A stretch of DNA of 64,000 nt from Myxococcus landrumus (GCF_017301635.1 NZ_CP071091.1:6646001-6710000); one strand, 5' to 3'. Positions 43,558 through 53,868 are shown, numbered from the stretch's first letter. Notes: generated from the sequence alone by a model not told the origin. Program-made: numbers and translations.

Positions 43558-46134
43558 ATGTCATTCGAGGTCAGAGGGGCCGTCGCGCTCGGGGTGTCGC
43601 TGTGGTGTCTGGCGGCGGGCGCGGCGGTGGAGGGGCCCGGGAAGGAGCAGTTCCTCCGGGCGGCACGGGCCCAGGGTCTGGTTCAGGTGGACGGCCGGTT
43701 GGATGAGGCGGACTGGGCGCAAGCGCCCGTGTTCGACGCCTTCGTGGAGCGCTTCCCCACGGCGGGCAAGGCCCCGTCGGAGAAGACCGAGCTGCGCATC
43801 CTCTACGACGAGGACATGCTGTACGTGGGGGTGGTGGCGCGAGACTCGGAGCCCTCGCGCATCGACCGGCGGCTGGGGCGGCGCGACAGCGCGCCTTTCT
43901 CCGACACCCTCCACGTCCTGGTCGACTCGACGCACGGCCATCGCACGGCGTACCAGTTCTCCATCACCGCCGGGGGCGTGCAGAGCGACGGGCTCTACTA
44001 CGACGACCGCTACTACACGGAGGACTGGAGCGGCATCTGGGCGGGCGCCGCGGGCAGCGTGGAGGACGGCTGGGTGGCGGAGTTCGCCATTCCGCTCTCG
44101 CTGCTGCGCTTCCCGGACGCTTCCCTGCAGACGTGGGGCTTCTCGGTGCGGCGGGACATCGCGCGCAAGAACGAGGAGCTGGAGTCGGTGGACAACCCGC
44201 GCAACCACAACGCCAATGTGTCGCGCCTGGGCCACCTCACGGGCATGGAGGACCTGCGGCCTCGCAAGCGCCTGGAGCTGATGCCGTACCTGGCCGCGCG
44301 GGGCCTTGCCCGTCCCCAGTTCTCGGACGCGTCCCGGCCCACGCCCCGGCTGCTCAGTCCGTCCATGGACGTGGGCCTGGACGTGCGCGCGGCGCTCACC
44401 AGCGAGCTGTCGCTGGCGGCCACCTTCAACCCGGACTTCGGCGAGGTGGAAGCGGACGAGCTGCTGCTCAACCTGAGCACCTTCGAGGCGTACTTCCCGG
44501 AGCGGCGCCCCTTCTTCACCCAGGGCATGGAGCTGTTCCAGCCAGTGGGGATGGACACGGGGGACTCGCCGCTGGCGCTCTTCTATTCGCGGCGCATCGG
44601 CCTGACGACGCCGCTGCTCGGCGCGGTGAAGGTGACGGGCTCGGTGGGCGATGTACAGGTGGGCATCCTCGACGCGTTCGTCACCGGCCCCTGGCAGGGC
44701 CAGGACGAGGCGAACCCGGACCACGGCCTGCGGCTGGACTGGCGCCGTCCGCTGCACGTGGGCCCGGGGATGGAGCTGCCGGGCCGGCCCTCTCCCACCA
44801 TGCACTTCCTCGCGGCGGTGGCGCGAGGGCGCGTGGGTGAAGGCTCCGTCGTCGGCGGCGCGGTGACGCTGGCCAATCCGCTGTCGGGCACCTGCACCGC
44901 GGAGGACTCGGCGCTCGACGAGGACCTGCGTCCGGCGGCGTGCCGCGCTCGCGGGGGATACTCGGGCGCGCTCGACTTCGACCTGAAGACGCGAGACGGC
45001 CAGTGGGGCGTGTTCGGAATGCTGGTGGCGTCGCGCGTGGACGGTGGCTTGCCCTCGCGAGTCCTGGAGGATGGCACGCGGCTGCACGACGGGGACTCGG
45101 GCGCGGGAGGCTATCTGCGCGCGGGCCGCTTCGGTGGCGAGGGCCTGCGTCCGGAGATTGGCGTGGACGTGGCGTCGCCCACGCTGTCGCTGTCGGCCGC
45201 GGGCTTCCAGCGCGCGCAGAACGAAGTCACGCCTCGCGCCACGCTGCGCTACTCGAAGCCCAACGGGCTGGGGCCCTTCCGCGAGTTCTATGCCCATGCC
45301 TTCGCGGCGTCGCGATGGACGGCGGACGCGCGCCGGGAGCACGTCGTCACCTGGCTCAACCTCAACGCGGAGGCCACGCTGCCCAGCTTCGACCTGCTGG
45401 GCTTCGAGACGGGCACGAACCTGAACAGCTTCGACGTGCGGGAGCTGACCCGCACGGGCGTGCCCCTGGAGCGCAATGACCGCGCCTTCGTGAGCATGTA
45501 CATGGAGTCCAACCCCAAGCGCCTCATCGCGGTGGATGCCACGCTCTCCTTGGGACACCGCTTCAAGGGCGGCCCCAGCGCCGCCGCGTGGGGCTGGTAC
45601 GCGGGCGTCTCGATGTCGGTTCGGCCACACCCGTCACTGGAGACGGAGCTCTCCGTGAGCAACGACCTGACGGACCATGGGCCGCGCTACGTGGAGACGC
45701 GGAGCACGGGCGACTTCCTCCTGGGCGAGCTGGAGTCCCAATTCCTGTCGCTCACGCTGCGGCAGCAGTGGGTGCTGACACCCCGGCTTACGTTGCAGGG
45801 ATATGCGCAGCTCTTCACCGCGCATGGCACCTACGGCCCCTTCTTCACCGCCACGTCCGACGCGCGCCGCACGCGCATCCGGCTGGACTCCCTGGTGCCC
45901 GTCGACCACGCGGACGACAGCAGCTTCTACGACACGGCGCTCAACGTGAACGTCGTCGCGCGGTGGGAGTACCAGCTCGGCTCCACGTTCTTCGTCGTCT
46001 ACTCGCGCACGCAGCAGGGCCTGCCCACCGCGGAGCGCGAGCGGCCCCATGTCACGCTGCGCCCCCGGCGGCTGGCGGCGGGCCCCGCCACCGACGCGTT
46101 GATGCTCAAGTGGAGCTATTACTGGGACGCGTGA
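43558..46134 (+). CDS. DUF5916 outer-membrane protein with CBM9-like N-terminus
   Basis: An 858-residue exported protein. After the signal (ends AAGAAVEG), residues about 40-230 form a carbohydrate-binding family 9-like domain (GLVQVDGRLDEADWAQAPV, TELRILYDEDMLYVGVVARD, AEFAIPLSLLRFPD). The rest is a large barrel of the DUF5916 family, with FNPDFGEVEADE and ERRPFFTQGMELFQ as its marks, ending TDALMLKWSYYWDA. Family function is not established; it may bind or import sugars or other ligands at the surface. AAAGGCGG precedes the ATG. It follows the repeat protein by 90 bases, so it may belong to the BlaI-type regulon. Confidence 0.88.
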   Translation: MSFEVRGAVALGVSLWCLAAGAAVEGPGKEQFLRAARAQGLVQVDGRLDEADWAQAPVFDAFVERFPTAGKAPSEKTELRILYDEDMLYVGVVARDSEPSRIDRRLGRRDSAPFSDTLHVLVDSTHGHRTAYQFSITAGGVQSDGLYYDDRYYTEDWSGIWAGAAGSVEDGWVAEFAIPLSLLRFPDASLQTWGFSVRRDIARKNEELESVDNPRNHNANVSRLGHLTGMEDLRPRKRLELMPYLAARGLARPQFSDASRPTPRLLSPSMDVGLDVRAALTSELSLAATFNPDFGEVEADELLLNLSTFEAYFPERRPFFTQGMELFQPVGMDTGDSPLALFYSRRIGLTTPLLGAVKVTGSVGDVQVGILDAFVTGPWQGQDEANPDHGLRLDWRRPLHVGPGMELPGRPSPTMHFLAAVARGRVGEGSVVGGAVTLANPLSGTCTAEDSALDEDLRPAACRARGGYSGALDFDLKTRDGQWGVFGMLVASRVDGGLPSRVLEDGTRLHDGDSGAGGYLRAGRFGGEGLRPEIGVDVASPTLSLSAAGFQRAQNEVTPRATLRYSKPNGLGPFREFYAHAFAASRWTADARREHVVTWLNLNAEATLPSFDLLGFETGTNLNSFDVRELTRTGVPLERNDRAFVSMYMESNPKRLIAVDATLSLGHRFKGGPSAAAWGWYAGVSMSVRPHPSLETELSVSNDLTDHGPRYVETRSTGDFLLGELESQFLSLTLRQQWVLTPRLTLQGYAQLFTAHGTYGPFFTATSDARRTRIRLDSLVPVDHADDSSFYDTALNVNVVARWEYQLGSTFFVVYSRTQQGLPTAERERPHVTLRPRRLAAGPATDALMLKWSYYWDA

Positions 46135-46150
46135 GGAGACACGCCCGTGC

Positions 46151-46618
46151 TCACGGCGATGAGCACTGGTGCGTGACGGTGGAGCGCGCCTGGTTCACCT
46201 CGCGCTCGTAGAGGGACAGGGGGATTCCGGGGCCCACGTGCCCGTCATCCTCCTCGGACCACGACTGCTCCGGATGCTCCTGCGTCCGGGCCGCGCGCAC
46301 ATACGCCTCGGCCAGGACGCCCAGGTCCGTCCCATACCGCAGCACGGCGCGCTGAAGCTCCGGGTCGCGGAGGACCAGCGACTTCAGCTTCGCGGAGAGC
46401 ACCGACAGCCGCGCCGCCGCGTGGTTCATCGAGCGCGGGTCGCGAATCTTGTCCCGGAAGGCATCCGTCATCCGCAGCTCCTCCATCACCAGCGCCTGCA
46501 CGGAGGGGCACACCTCCGCCTTGGGGGAGCGGCACGCGGCCAACCCCACGAGCCACGCCGCCAGTCCCCAGGCGAGGACGCGGCGCTGATTCCTGGCGAG
46601 AGGTGGAAGGGGACACAC
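46151..46618 (-). CDS. Small lipoprotein, unknown function
   Basis: A lipoprotein of about 155 residues, with signal RRVLAWGLAAWLVGLAACRS giving a good lipobox (LAAC). The mature part is helical (EELRMTDAFRDKIRDPRSMN, AAARLSVLSAKLKSLVL). GTG at 46618 gives a normal signal peptide; a GTG at 46675 is in frame but would make an overlong leader. No family recognised. It ends 16 bases from the DUF5916 stop on the other strand. Confidence 0.65.
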   Translation of the reverse strand: MCPLPPLARNQRRVLAWGLAAWLVGLAACRSPKAEVCPSVQALVMEELRMTDAFRDKIRDPRSMNHAAARLSVLSAKLKSLVLRDPELQRAVLRYGTDLGVLAEAYVRAARTQEHPEQSWSEEDDGHVGPGIPLSLYEREVNQARSTVTHQCSSP

Positions 46619-46893
46619 CCGCTCACGCTCGCCATGCCTCCCATGTCTGTCAATTCCCACCGGGGGTGGTGTCACACGCCGGAAAGCCCTGGCGGCGCGG
46701 CGCGGGGATTGCGGAACGTCCGCGAGGACGAGTGCGGGGTTTTGAAAGCAAGGCAGGGCGGAAGTCGCGGGCGCTCATGCGGGCGAGGGCCCGTCACCAG
46801 GGCACATGAGCGTCGGCCGGAGGACGGCGCGCCCGTGCACGCACGGAGGCCATGGCCACCTTCACCTCGGGTGGCGTGGAGGAGGAGGATGTC

Positions 46894-47358
46894 ATGGTCT
46901 CGCTGCGAATCGCCTGTCTCGGATTGTTGATGCTGTCGGCGTGTGCCTCATCAACCCATGCGTCGGGGGCGCGCAAGCCCCGGGAGGCTCCGAGCTCCGC
47001 GGCGGCGCAGGCGCCCGGCCAGGACAGCACCTATGGCTATCGCGCGGAGGACCCGGTGCGCGTGGGCTGGGGCAACCCGGGCGTGATGGCCTTCTTCGAG
47101 CTGCTCCGAGGCCCTCAAGGTCAGCGCGTCGCCTGGAAGCGGATGGGGCCGTGTTGCGACAACACGGCCACGCCGGAGCGCTCGGGCCTGGAGGTGTACG
47201 AGGTGAGCTACGAGGGCCTCAACCTCCCGGTGCGCCTGTTCATCGACCCGAACCATGGGGCCGCCATCCGCGCGCCCCACGGCTTCACCATCGAGGGCCT
47301 CTCCTCCCGCGAGCCGCCCCCCGAGCAGCCCGCGCCGCCCGGGGTCATCGAGCTGTAG
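46894..47358 (+). CDS. Small lipoprotein, unknown function
   Basis: A 154-residue lipoprotein. The signal MVSLRIACLGLLMLSACASS ends with lipobox LSAC at Cys 17. After a low-complexity Ala/Ser/Pro linker, residues 50-140 form a compact beta-rich domain with WKRMGPCCDNTATPERS (a CC pair) and GLEVYEVSYEGLNLPVRLFIDP. A strong GGAGGAGG precedes the ATG. Similar domains with a CC motif occur in myxobacterial lipoproteins, but I can name no function. Convergent with the DUF885 gene, seven bases between stops. Confidence 0.78.
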   Translation: MVSLRIACLGLLMLSACASSTHASGARKPREAPSSAAAQAPGQDSTYGYRAEDPVRVGWGNPGVMAFFELLRGPQGQRVAWKRMGPCCDNTATPERSGLEVYEVSYEGLNLPVRLFIDPNHGAAIRAPHGFTIEGLSSREPPPEQPAPPGVIEL

Positions 47359-47365
47359 CGGAGGC

Positions 47366-49141
47366 TCACTCCAGCGACGGAGCCTCGTCGCCGGGGATGA
47401 GCACCTTGCGCGCGAGCGACACCGGCAGCCCCAGTTGCAGGAAGCGGTCGTGGAAGTCCTTCAGCACGAACTTCTTCCCCTTCGCCTCCAGGGACTTCCG
47501 GTAGTCCTCGCGCAGCTTCAGAATCTGCATGCGCCCCAGCGCGTAATACAGATACGTGGGGTTGGACGTGCCGCGCTCCACCTCGCGCAGCGCGGGGAAG
47601 GGCTCGAAGTAGGCAATCTCCGCGAAGCGCTTCGCCACCGCCTCCACGGGCTCGTTGTAGACGTGCAGCGCCAGCGCCGCGTACCAGCGCGCGTGACGCT
47701 GGAGCGCGCGCCGCAACTGGCCCAGGCGCACGGCCGGGTCGCCCTGCCCCAGGCCCTCGTCCACCATCATCTGCTCGGCGTAGTGGGCCCAGCCCTCCAC
47801 GACGGAGGCCGGGGCGTAGACGCGGCGCACGTCCGTGGGAATCCGCGCGCCGTAGAGCAGCTGCACGTAGTGGCCGGGCATGGCCTCGTGCACGGTGATG
47901 CCCAGGAGGCCCGCGCGGTTGAAGTACGTCAGGTGCTGCGCCTTCTCCTCGGGGGTCCACTCCGGCTCCACGTTGGTGATGTTGAAGTACGCCTCCTTGG
48001 CCTTGCCCTCGAAGGGGCCCGGCGTGTCCATGGACGCGAAGCCCAGCCGCTCATACGGCGGCGTCTCGCGCACCGACGGCAGCGCGTCCGTGGGCAGCGT
48101 GAGGATGTCCTTCTCGCGCACGAAGCGCTGCAGCTCCGCGAGCTGGGTGCGCGCCAGGGGAATCAGCTCCTCCGACGCGGGATGGTCCTTCGCGAGCAGG
48201 GCCATCACCACCTCGGGGCTCTGCGTCGGGTCCACCTTCGCCGCCTCGCGCGCCACCCAGGCCTTGTACTGGGCGATGGCCCGCTCGTTGATGTCGCGCA
48301 GCTGGTCCGCGTTCAGCGAGATGTGCTCCTCCAGCGAGAGCTTCTTCTCGAACAGCTCACGGCCCAGGCGGAAGTCGCCGTGCGCGCGCGGCAGCAGGTC
48401 CTTCTCCAGCCAGGCGGTGAAGCCCTGCAACTGCGTCAGGGCCTCCTCGCGCGCGGCGTTGAAGGCCTCGACCTCCGGCACGGGGACCTTGTCCACGCCC
48501 TGCGCCTGGAGCGCGCGCGGCAGGTCCACGCGCAGGAAGGTCTGCGTGCCTCGCGCGTCGCGGATGGCCTGCTGCGCCCACAGCGGAGGCACGTCCTTCA
48601 AGTTCGTCTTCGCCGCCTCCAGCACGCTGGGGATGCGCGCCATCCGGGAGCGCATGTCGCGCATCCGCTCGGCCAGCGGGGAGAAGTCGCGCGTGGACAG
48701 CGAGGACAGGCCACCGGAGATGATGCCCACGTAGGCGCTGGGGTTGCGCTCCCAGATGCGCTCCTCCTCCAGCGTGAGCAGCTCCGAGCGGATGGCGTTG
48801 CGCAGCATCTCCGCGTCGAGCGCCTCGTCCCCCGAGAGGTTGGGGCAGTTCACCTGCTCCAGCCGGGTGAGCCAGCCTCGCAGGGCCTCGGCCCTCCGCT
48901 TCAGCGACACGGGCGTGACGTCCTGGAGGTGGGCGTCGTGCTCGTGGAAGCCGAGCTGGGTGGCTCGCACGGGATTCGAGGCGGCGAGCCAGTCCATGTA
49001 CTCGCCGATGAAGTTTGAATAGGCCTTGGTCGCGGAGCGAGCCGGCGTGGGCAGGGAGGAAGAGGACTGGGACCCGTCCTTCGAGCGTGATGCACACGCG
49101 GAGAGACTGGCCAGCAACAGAACAGCGACACGAATGCGCAT
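47366..49141 (-). CDS. DUF885-family metallopeptidase-like lipoprotein
   Basis: A 591-residue exported protein of the DUF885 family, distant relatives of M3/M32-type helical metallopeptidases. The signal ends LLLASLSACAS (lipobox, Cys 15 or nearby). The middle is helical; the active-site-like motif HEAMPGHYVQLLYG and the following EGWAHYAEQMMVDEGLG match the family. Zinc binding by the two His and later Glu is expected but not shown. The ATG at 49141 gives a correct lipoprotein signal; a TTG further upstream is not needed. No operon partner is evident. Confidence 0.9.
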   Translation of the reverse strand: MRIRVAVLLLASLSACASRSKDGSQSSSSLPTPARSATKAYSNFIGEYMDWLAASNPVRATQLGFHEHDAHLQDVTPVSLKRRAEALRGWLTRLEQVNCPNLSGDEALDAEMLRNAIRSELLTLEEERIWERNPSAYVGIISGGLSSLSTRDFSPLAERMRDMRSRMARIPSVLEAAKTNLKDVPPLWAQQAIRDARGTQTFLRVDLPRALQAQGVDKVPVPEVEAFNAAREEALTQLQGFTAWLEKDLLPRAHGDFRLGRELFEKKLSLEEHISLNADQLRDINERAIAQYKAWVAREAAKVDPTQSPEVVMALLAKDHPASEELIPLARTQLAELQRFVREKDILTLPTDALPSVRETPPYERLGFASMDTPGPFEGKAKEAYFNITNVEPEWTPEEKAQHLTYFNRAGLLGITVHEAMPGHYVQLLYGARIPTDVRRVYAPASVVEGWAHYAEQMMVDEGLGQGDPAVRLGQLRRALQRHARWYAALALHVYNEPVEAVAKRFAEIAYFEPFPALREVERGTSNPTYLYYALGRMQILKLREDYRKSLEAKGKKFVLKDFHDRFLQLGLPVSLARKVLIPGDEAPSLE

Positions 49142-49745
49142 GAAGGCTCTCAACGACGAGGTGAACGAGCCCCCAGTCTCGGCATGCTCCCTTCGGACGG
49201 GTAGGCGGAAACAAGGGCATACGTGGGATGCCGTCGAACGCTCAACCCCGCGCGTCGCCCTCGGGGTCCCCTGGACGTGTGATGACGCACCGTCACCAAC
49301 CCGCGCGTCCTGCGTCGAACGCTGGTGACGCGCGCGCGGGTGGGGCTGGGACTTCGGGAATCCCTGAGTTCACCGGGTGGTCAGCGGCGACCCGTCGCGC
49401 GCTTCGCTTCTGAGCACTTGAGGAGCACGCGAGGTCGCCGGCCCGCCGAGCGTGGCGAGGGCGGGCCTTCACGAGAGCCCCTTCCCTCTCGCCTGCCGCA
49501 TGCGCACCTGGAGGGAAGGACGGGCGCCGACCGGACGGCCCCGCTTCCGCGCGAGGCCGTGCATTTCCCGCCCCGGGTTTCGTCGGGGAATGCCATGAGG
49601 CCCTTTCGCGCCCACGCCGACGCCCGGGGTTCTCTCGCCGGACGCGTGCGGCAAGGTCCCGGCTGAGCTAAGCGTGTGCCCGCGCAGCATGGGCCCCGCG
49701 CCCGGCCGAGGCCCGGGTCCTGTTCGCTGGAGGAGGAATCAAGCG
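49142..49745. other. Intergenic region, no feature recognised
   Basis: About 600 bases between the DUF885 gene (minus) and the AsmA gene (plus). It should hold both promoters. An imperfect inverted repeat of ACCCGCGCG type occurs at about 49296-49350, but it is expected in such G+C-rich DNA. No supported small gene. Confidence 0.4.
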
Positions 49746-52472
49746 ATGTCCGACGTCGTGAAGAAGAAGCGCCGCTGGCCCTACGTGCTCGGGGGAGTCG
49801 TCCTGCTCCTCGTCGTCGCCGTGATGGGGGTCCTCTGGCGGCTCGACGCCATCCTGCTGAAGACGGCTCGCGAGCAGGCCGCCACCTATTCCCAGAAGCT
49901 GGGCCGCCCGATTGAAATCGGCGACATCTCCACCCAGCTCTTCCCTCACGTGGGCGTGGAGGTGGAGAAGGTCTCCATCGGCGCGGCCGACGGTGAGGAC
50001 CTTCCGCTGGTGGAGCTGGCCTCGCTGGACGTCAGCGTCGCGGTGGGACCGCTGCTGTCCTCCAGCGGCAAGGACATCCAGGTGAAGAACGCCGAGGTGT
50101 CCGGCCTCACCGTCAACGTGGTGCGCCTGGCCGACGGCACCACCAACGTGCAGCGCCTGCTCCAGAAGCTGGAGGAGCAGAAGGCGCCCGAGGAGCCGAA
50201 GCCCGAGGAGGAGCCGTCGAAGCCCACGGACCTCTCCGGTGTGCACGTGGAGCGCGCCGCGCTCACCGACGGCACCATCCGCTTCGTGGACCGCGCGGGG
50301 GGACAGTCCGCGCGCGAGCTGGCGGTGAAGGACCTGGACATCGAGGTGAAGGACCTGCGCGCCGGCAAGCCGCTGGTGGTGGACCTGGCCGCGGCGGTGC
50401 TCGCGGAGAAGCCGAACCTCCACGTGTCGCTGAGCGCCGCGCCGCTTCCGCCCACGCTGGTTCCCACGCCGGAGCGCGTGACGCTCAAGGCGGAGAAGAT
50501 TGACCTGGCGCCGCTGGGGCCCTTCCTGCCTCCCGATGTCGGCCTCAAGTCCGGCACGGTGAACGCGGACTGGAAGGCGGAGCTGGGCGGCGCGGTGCCG
50601 GGCGGCAAGGGCGCCACGCGGCTGGTGGGCGCCATCTCCGCGCTGGGCCTGAGCTTCGCGGGCTCCGAGGGCGGCAAGGCGCTGGATGTCGTGCTCGACA
50701 CGGACGTCGCGGGGGATGTGGCCACCGGCGACTTGTCGCTCGACAAGCTGAAGCTGGACCTGGGCCCCGCGAGCATCACCGGCAAGGGACAGGTGAAGGG
50801 CATGCTGTCGGAGAAGCCGTCGGTGCAGGGCTTCGAGCTGGTGGGCCGCAACCTCGACCCCGCGGTGCTGGCCGAGTACTACCCGCCGCTGAAGAAGCAG
50901 TTGCAGGGGATGATTGCCGGGCCCATCGGGCTGGAGGTGCGCGGCAGCGGCACGCAGGACGCGCAGGTGCTCGCGGTGGACGTGGACCTGACGCCGGTGC
51001 GGCTGCGGGTTCCCGCGCAGCTCACGAAGGACGCGGGCGGCGTGATGAAGCTCACCGCGCGCGTCTCGGGTGCGGCGGCGAGCGGGGGCGCCCTGAAGTT
51101 CGACGCGAAGGCGGACCTGGGGGGCGTGGACCTGCGGCCGGGCCTGCTGGTGGACAAGGCGCCCGGGCAGAAGATGGAGTTCGCGGCGGCGGGGACGTAT
51201 GCGCCGGGCAAGACGGACGGCGGCATGAAGGTGGACGTGCCCAAGATGTCGGCGCACATCCTCGCGGACTCGATGACGGGCAGCGCGTCGTTCGCGCTGG
51301 CGGGTCAGGGCAAGAAGAAGACGACGACGTTCTCCGCGGACGTGAAGAGCGCGAAGCTGGACGCGGATGCGCTGCTCTTCGACGAGAAGGAGCTGGCGGC
51401 GCGCAACGGCGGCACGGTGCCCGCGCCCGCGCCTTCCGCGTCGGAGGTTCCGCCCGAGGACCCGGCGCGGTTCAACGGGTATCGAGGTGACATCCGGTTC
51501 GCGGTGGGGACGCTGCGCTACAACCAGATGGACATGAGCCAGGTCACCGGCGTCGTGAAGATGACGGACGACCTCATCTCGGTGGAGAAGTTCTCGTCGG
51601 GTGTCTTCGGCGGCAAGGTGGTGGCGGACGGGACGACGATGCGACTGGGGCCCGCCGCGGAGAAGCGCCCCTTCGAGGCGAAGGTGAAGGTGGAGGGCAT
51701 CCAGGTGGCGGATGCGCTCGCGCAGGCCACGCCGAAGAAGGTGATGACGGGCACGTTCAACGGGAACGTGGACGTGAAGGGCGTGGGCTACACGCCGAAC
51801 AAGCTGCAGGAGACGCTGCTGGGCGCCATCAACGGCAACATCCTGGGTGGCACGCTGCTGGGGAGCGACCTGGTCGCGTCCGTGTCCGAGCCGCTCGCCA
51901 AGGCGCTGCCCTTCGCGTCCAAGTCGCTGAAGCCCGGCCAGGGGACGTCCTTGAGCGAGAACCTGCCGTTCGGGGTGCAAATCAAGAACGGCGTGGCGCA
52001 GTTGGAGAAGCCCATCACGTGGACGCGGCCGGAAGCGGCGATGAACTTCGCGGGTGGCATCCGGTTGGATGGCACGTTGGATTTGACGGGCTCGGTGGCG
52101 CTGACGCCGTCGACGGTGAAGACGCTGACGATGGGCAAGGTGACGCCGCCGGACGCCATCCCCGTGGGGCTGAAGGTGACGGGCCCGGCGTGGAAGCCGG
52201 AGGTGACGAGCGTGGACGTGAAGCCGGCGGTGACGACGCTCGCGAAGCTGGCGGCCTCGTCGCTGGCGGGCAGCCTCATCGGCGGCGAGCGCGGCCAGCA
52301 GGTGCAGCAGGTCATCGAAGGCGGCGAGGAGAAGCTGCGCGCCGAGGCCGAGGCGAAGCGCAAGGAGCTGGAGGCCAAGGCCGCCGAGGAGAAGGCGCGG
52401 CTGGAGGCCGAGGCGAAGAAGCGCGCCGAGGACGAGGCCAAGAAGCGCCTGCGCGGCCTCTTCGGCAAGTAG
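49746..52472 (+). CDS. AsmA-family envelope protein
   Basis: A 908-residue bitopic protein. One N-terminal membrane helix (WPYVLGGVVLLLVVAVMGVLW) after a basic start puts the rest in the periplasm. The first domain has the AsmA mark GRPIEIGDISTQLFPHVGVEVEKVSIG. Long beta-rich segments follow, then the C-terminal AsmA-like region (TGTFNGNVDVKGVG, ENLPFGVQIKNGVAQLEKP). The last 60 residues are a Lys/Glu/Ala coiled coil. AsmA proteins are bridge-like proteins linked to phospholipid movement between membranes. GGAGGAGG lies before the ATG. It appears to be a single gene. Confidence 0.9.
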   Translation: MSDVVKKKRRWPYVLGGVVLLLVVAVMGVLWRLDAILLKTAREQAATYSQKLGRPIEIGDISTQLFPHVGVEVEKVSIGAADGEDLPLVELASLDVSVAVGPLLSSSGKDIQVKNAEVSGLTVNVVRLADGTTNVQRLLQKLEEQKAPEEPKPEEEPSKPTDLSGVHVERAALTDGTIRFVDRAGGQSARELAVKDLDIEVKDLRAGKPLVVDLAAAVLAEKPNLHVSLSAAPLPPTLVPTPERVTLKAEKIDLAPLGPFLPPDVGLKSGTVNADWKAELGGAVPGGKGATRLVGAISALGLSFAGSEGGKALDVVLDTDVAGDVATGDLSLDKLKLDLGPASITGKGQVKGMLSEKPSVQGFELVGRNLDPAVLAEYYPPLKKQLQGMIAGPIGLEVRGSGTQDAQVLAVDVDLTPVRLRVPAQLTKDAGGVMKLTARVSGAAASGGALKFDAKADLGGVDLRPGLLVDKAPGQKMEFAAAGTYAPGKTDGGMKVDVPKMSAHILADSMTGSASFALAGQGKKKTTTFSADVKSAKLDADALLFDEKELAARNGGTVPAPAPSASEVPPEDPARFNGYRGDIRFAVGTLRYNQMDMSQVTGVVKMTDDLISVEKFSSGVFGGKVVADGTTMRLGPAAEKRPFEAKVKVEGIQVADALAQATPKKVMTGTFNGNVDVKGVGYTPNKLQETLLGAINGNILGGTLLGSDLVASVSEPLAKALPFASKSLKPGQGTSLSENLPFGVQIKNGVAQLEKPITWTRPEAAMNFAGGIRLDGTLDLTGSVALTPSTVKTLTMGKVTPPDAIPVGLKVTGPAWKPEVTSVDVKPAVTTLAKLAASSLAGSLIGGERGQQVQQVIEGGEEKLRAEAEAKRKELEAKAAEEKARLEAEAKKRAEDEAKKRLRGLFGK

Positions 52473-52689
52473 TCCTCCCATTGGAAAGACTTCCAACCTG
52501 GGAAGTCACTCCATAGGATGCCCACCCCATCGGTTGTAGCGCGATGGGGTGGTCCGAGCCGCGTGGCGTGACGCGCGGCCCCCGGTCTTCCCCCATCGCA
52601 GACGTCCTCGTGGCCAGGCGGACATCGCCCGGCTGACGGGAGACGTGTGTCTTTCGTGCCTCTTCCCGAGGCACGCGCTGGGGGGAAGC

Positions 52690-53868
52690 ATGAGCAAGTG
52701 GAGAAGCGGATGGGCCGCGATGGTGCTGCTATGGCCCATGATGGGACAGGCGCTGGAGCCGCCTGAGCGGGACTGGCATTCCCTGGCACGGCTGGAGGCG
52801 ACGGCGCTCACGCTGTGGCCCCGCACGAGCGCGGAGGCGCCCGAGGGCTTCGCGCAGGTAGAGCCCACGCTCATCATCGACGGAGGGCCCGGGTTCGGCG
52901 TGAACGTGGGGGCTCCGGTGCGGTTCCGGCTCTCGGGTCGTACGGAGGACTCGAGCCTTGTCCGGCGCGAGGACTGGGACAGCCTCTCGGATTGGGGACA
53001 ACTTGTGCGCGGGCTGAAGTTCGGCTCCGACAGGTCGCCGCTCCGGGTGTGGCTCGGCGGGTTCGAGGGCTTCACGTTGCTGTCCGGGCACGTGGTGTCG
53101 CGGTACTCCAACCGGGCGCACCCGGACTACCACCCGGCGGGCGGCTTCCTCGCGGGGACGTTGGGGCCGCGCTACACGCAGGCGTTCACCTCGGATGTGT
53201 TGGGTGCACGACTCATGGGGGCGGAGGTCGCGCTGGATGTGGAGCACGTCTTCTCGGGTCGGCCGCGTGAGCCGGGGCGCTACACGGTGGCGCTGTCCGC
53301 GGTGCACGACTGGGACCGCACGGGGGAACGTGCGGCGTCGGTGACACTGGCGCATGTCGATGCCACGGCGGTGGTGGTCGTGCGGCCTGGGTTCGAAGCG
53401 CATGGGGTCGCGGGCTGGGGCTGGCGGCCGGGTGAGCGTGGAGCCTGGGGGGCGGTGGTGGGGGTGGGCGCGGATGCGCTGACACGGACGCTGGACGCGA
53501 AGCTGCGGCTGGAGCTGCGTCGACAGGTGGGTGGCTTCCGGCATGGGTTCTTCGGTCCGGACTACGAGCTGGCGCGGCTCCAGGCACCGGGGGCGGAGGG
53601 TCGGCCTCTCGCGGAGGTGACGTTCCCGAGTGGCTACTCCGCGTTCGGGGAGGTGGAGGTCGGCTGGGACGCCGAGAGCGATGGCGGCACGCACCGGCAC
53701 CTGGAGCTCTCGTTGGGCGTCGAGGGCTTCTCGTGGGGGCGCGTCGATGTGGATGGGCGCCTTGAGGTGCAGCTCTTCGAGCGCAGCCTGGAGGTGGCCT
53801 TGAAGTGCCTCGCGATGGGCGTGGGGCAGCCGGGGGCTCGCTACCAGGGAGCGGCGGAGGTGCGGTAG
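52690..53868 (+). CDS. Exported beta-rich protein, probably outer membrane
   Basis: A 392-residue protein. The Sec signal MSKWRSGWAAMVLLWPMMGQALE is followed by LTLWPRTSAEAPEGFAQVEP and repeated alternating strands (AFGEVEVGWDAESDG, HRHLELSLGVEGFSWGRVDV, GRLEVQLFERSLEVALK). This fits a small barrel, though the C-terminal residue is Arg and not aromatic. GGGGGAAGC precedes the ATG. It lies 115 bases upstream of the toxin-like lipoprotein gene, with a hairpin between, so a functional link is uncertain. No family recognised. Confidence 0.68.
   Translation: MSKWRSGWAAMVLLWPMMGQALEPPERDWHSLARLEATALTLWPRTSAEAPEGFAQVEPTLIIDGGPGFGVNVGAPVRFRLSGRTEDSSLVRREDWDSLSDWGQLVRGLKFGSDRSPLRVWLGGFEGFTLLSGHVVSRYSNRAHPDYHPAGGFLAGTLGPRYTQAFTSDVLGARLMGAEVALDVEHVFSGRPREPGRYTVALSAVHDWDRTGERAASVTLAHVDATAVVVVRPGFEAHGVAGWGWRPGERGAWGAVVGVGADALTRTLDAKLRLELRRQVGGFRHGFFGPDYELARLQAPGAEGRPLAEVTFPSGYSAFGEVEVGWDAESDGGTHRHLELSLGVEGFSWGRVDVDGRLEVQLFERSLEVALKCLAMGVGQPGARYQGAAEVR

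Noticed and set aside
49296..49350. Imperfect inverted repeat of ACCCGCGCG type
   Set aside because: Arms are short, mismatched and made of simple CG steps common in this DNA; no link to a gene end.
49668..52496. A 940-codon minus-strand open frame
   Set aside because: It is antisense to the AsmA gene and rich in His, Arg and Leu, with no ribosome site or domain.
52690..53868. Calling the exported protein upstream of the toxin a SitB-type helper
   Set aside because: It has a plain Sec signal and no lipobox, a hairpin separates it from the toxin gene, and I cannot recall SitB features well enough to match them.
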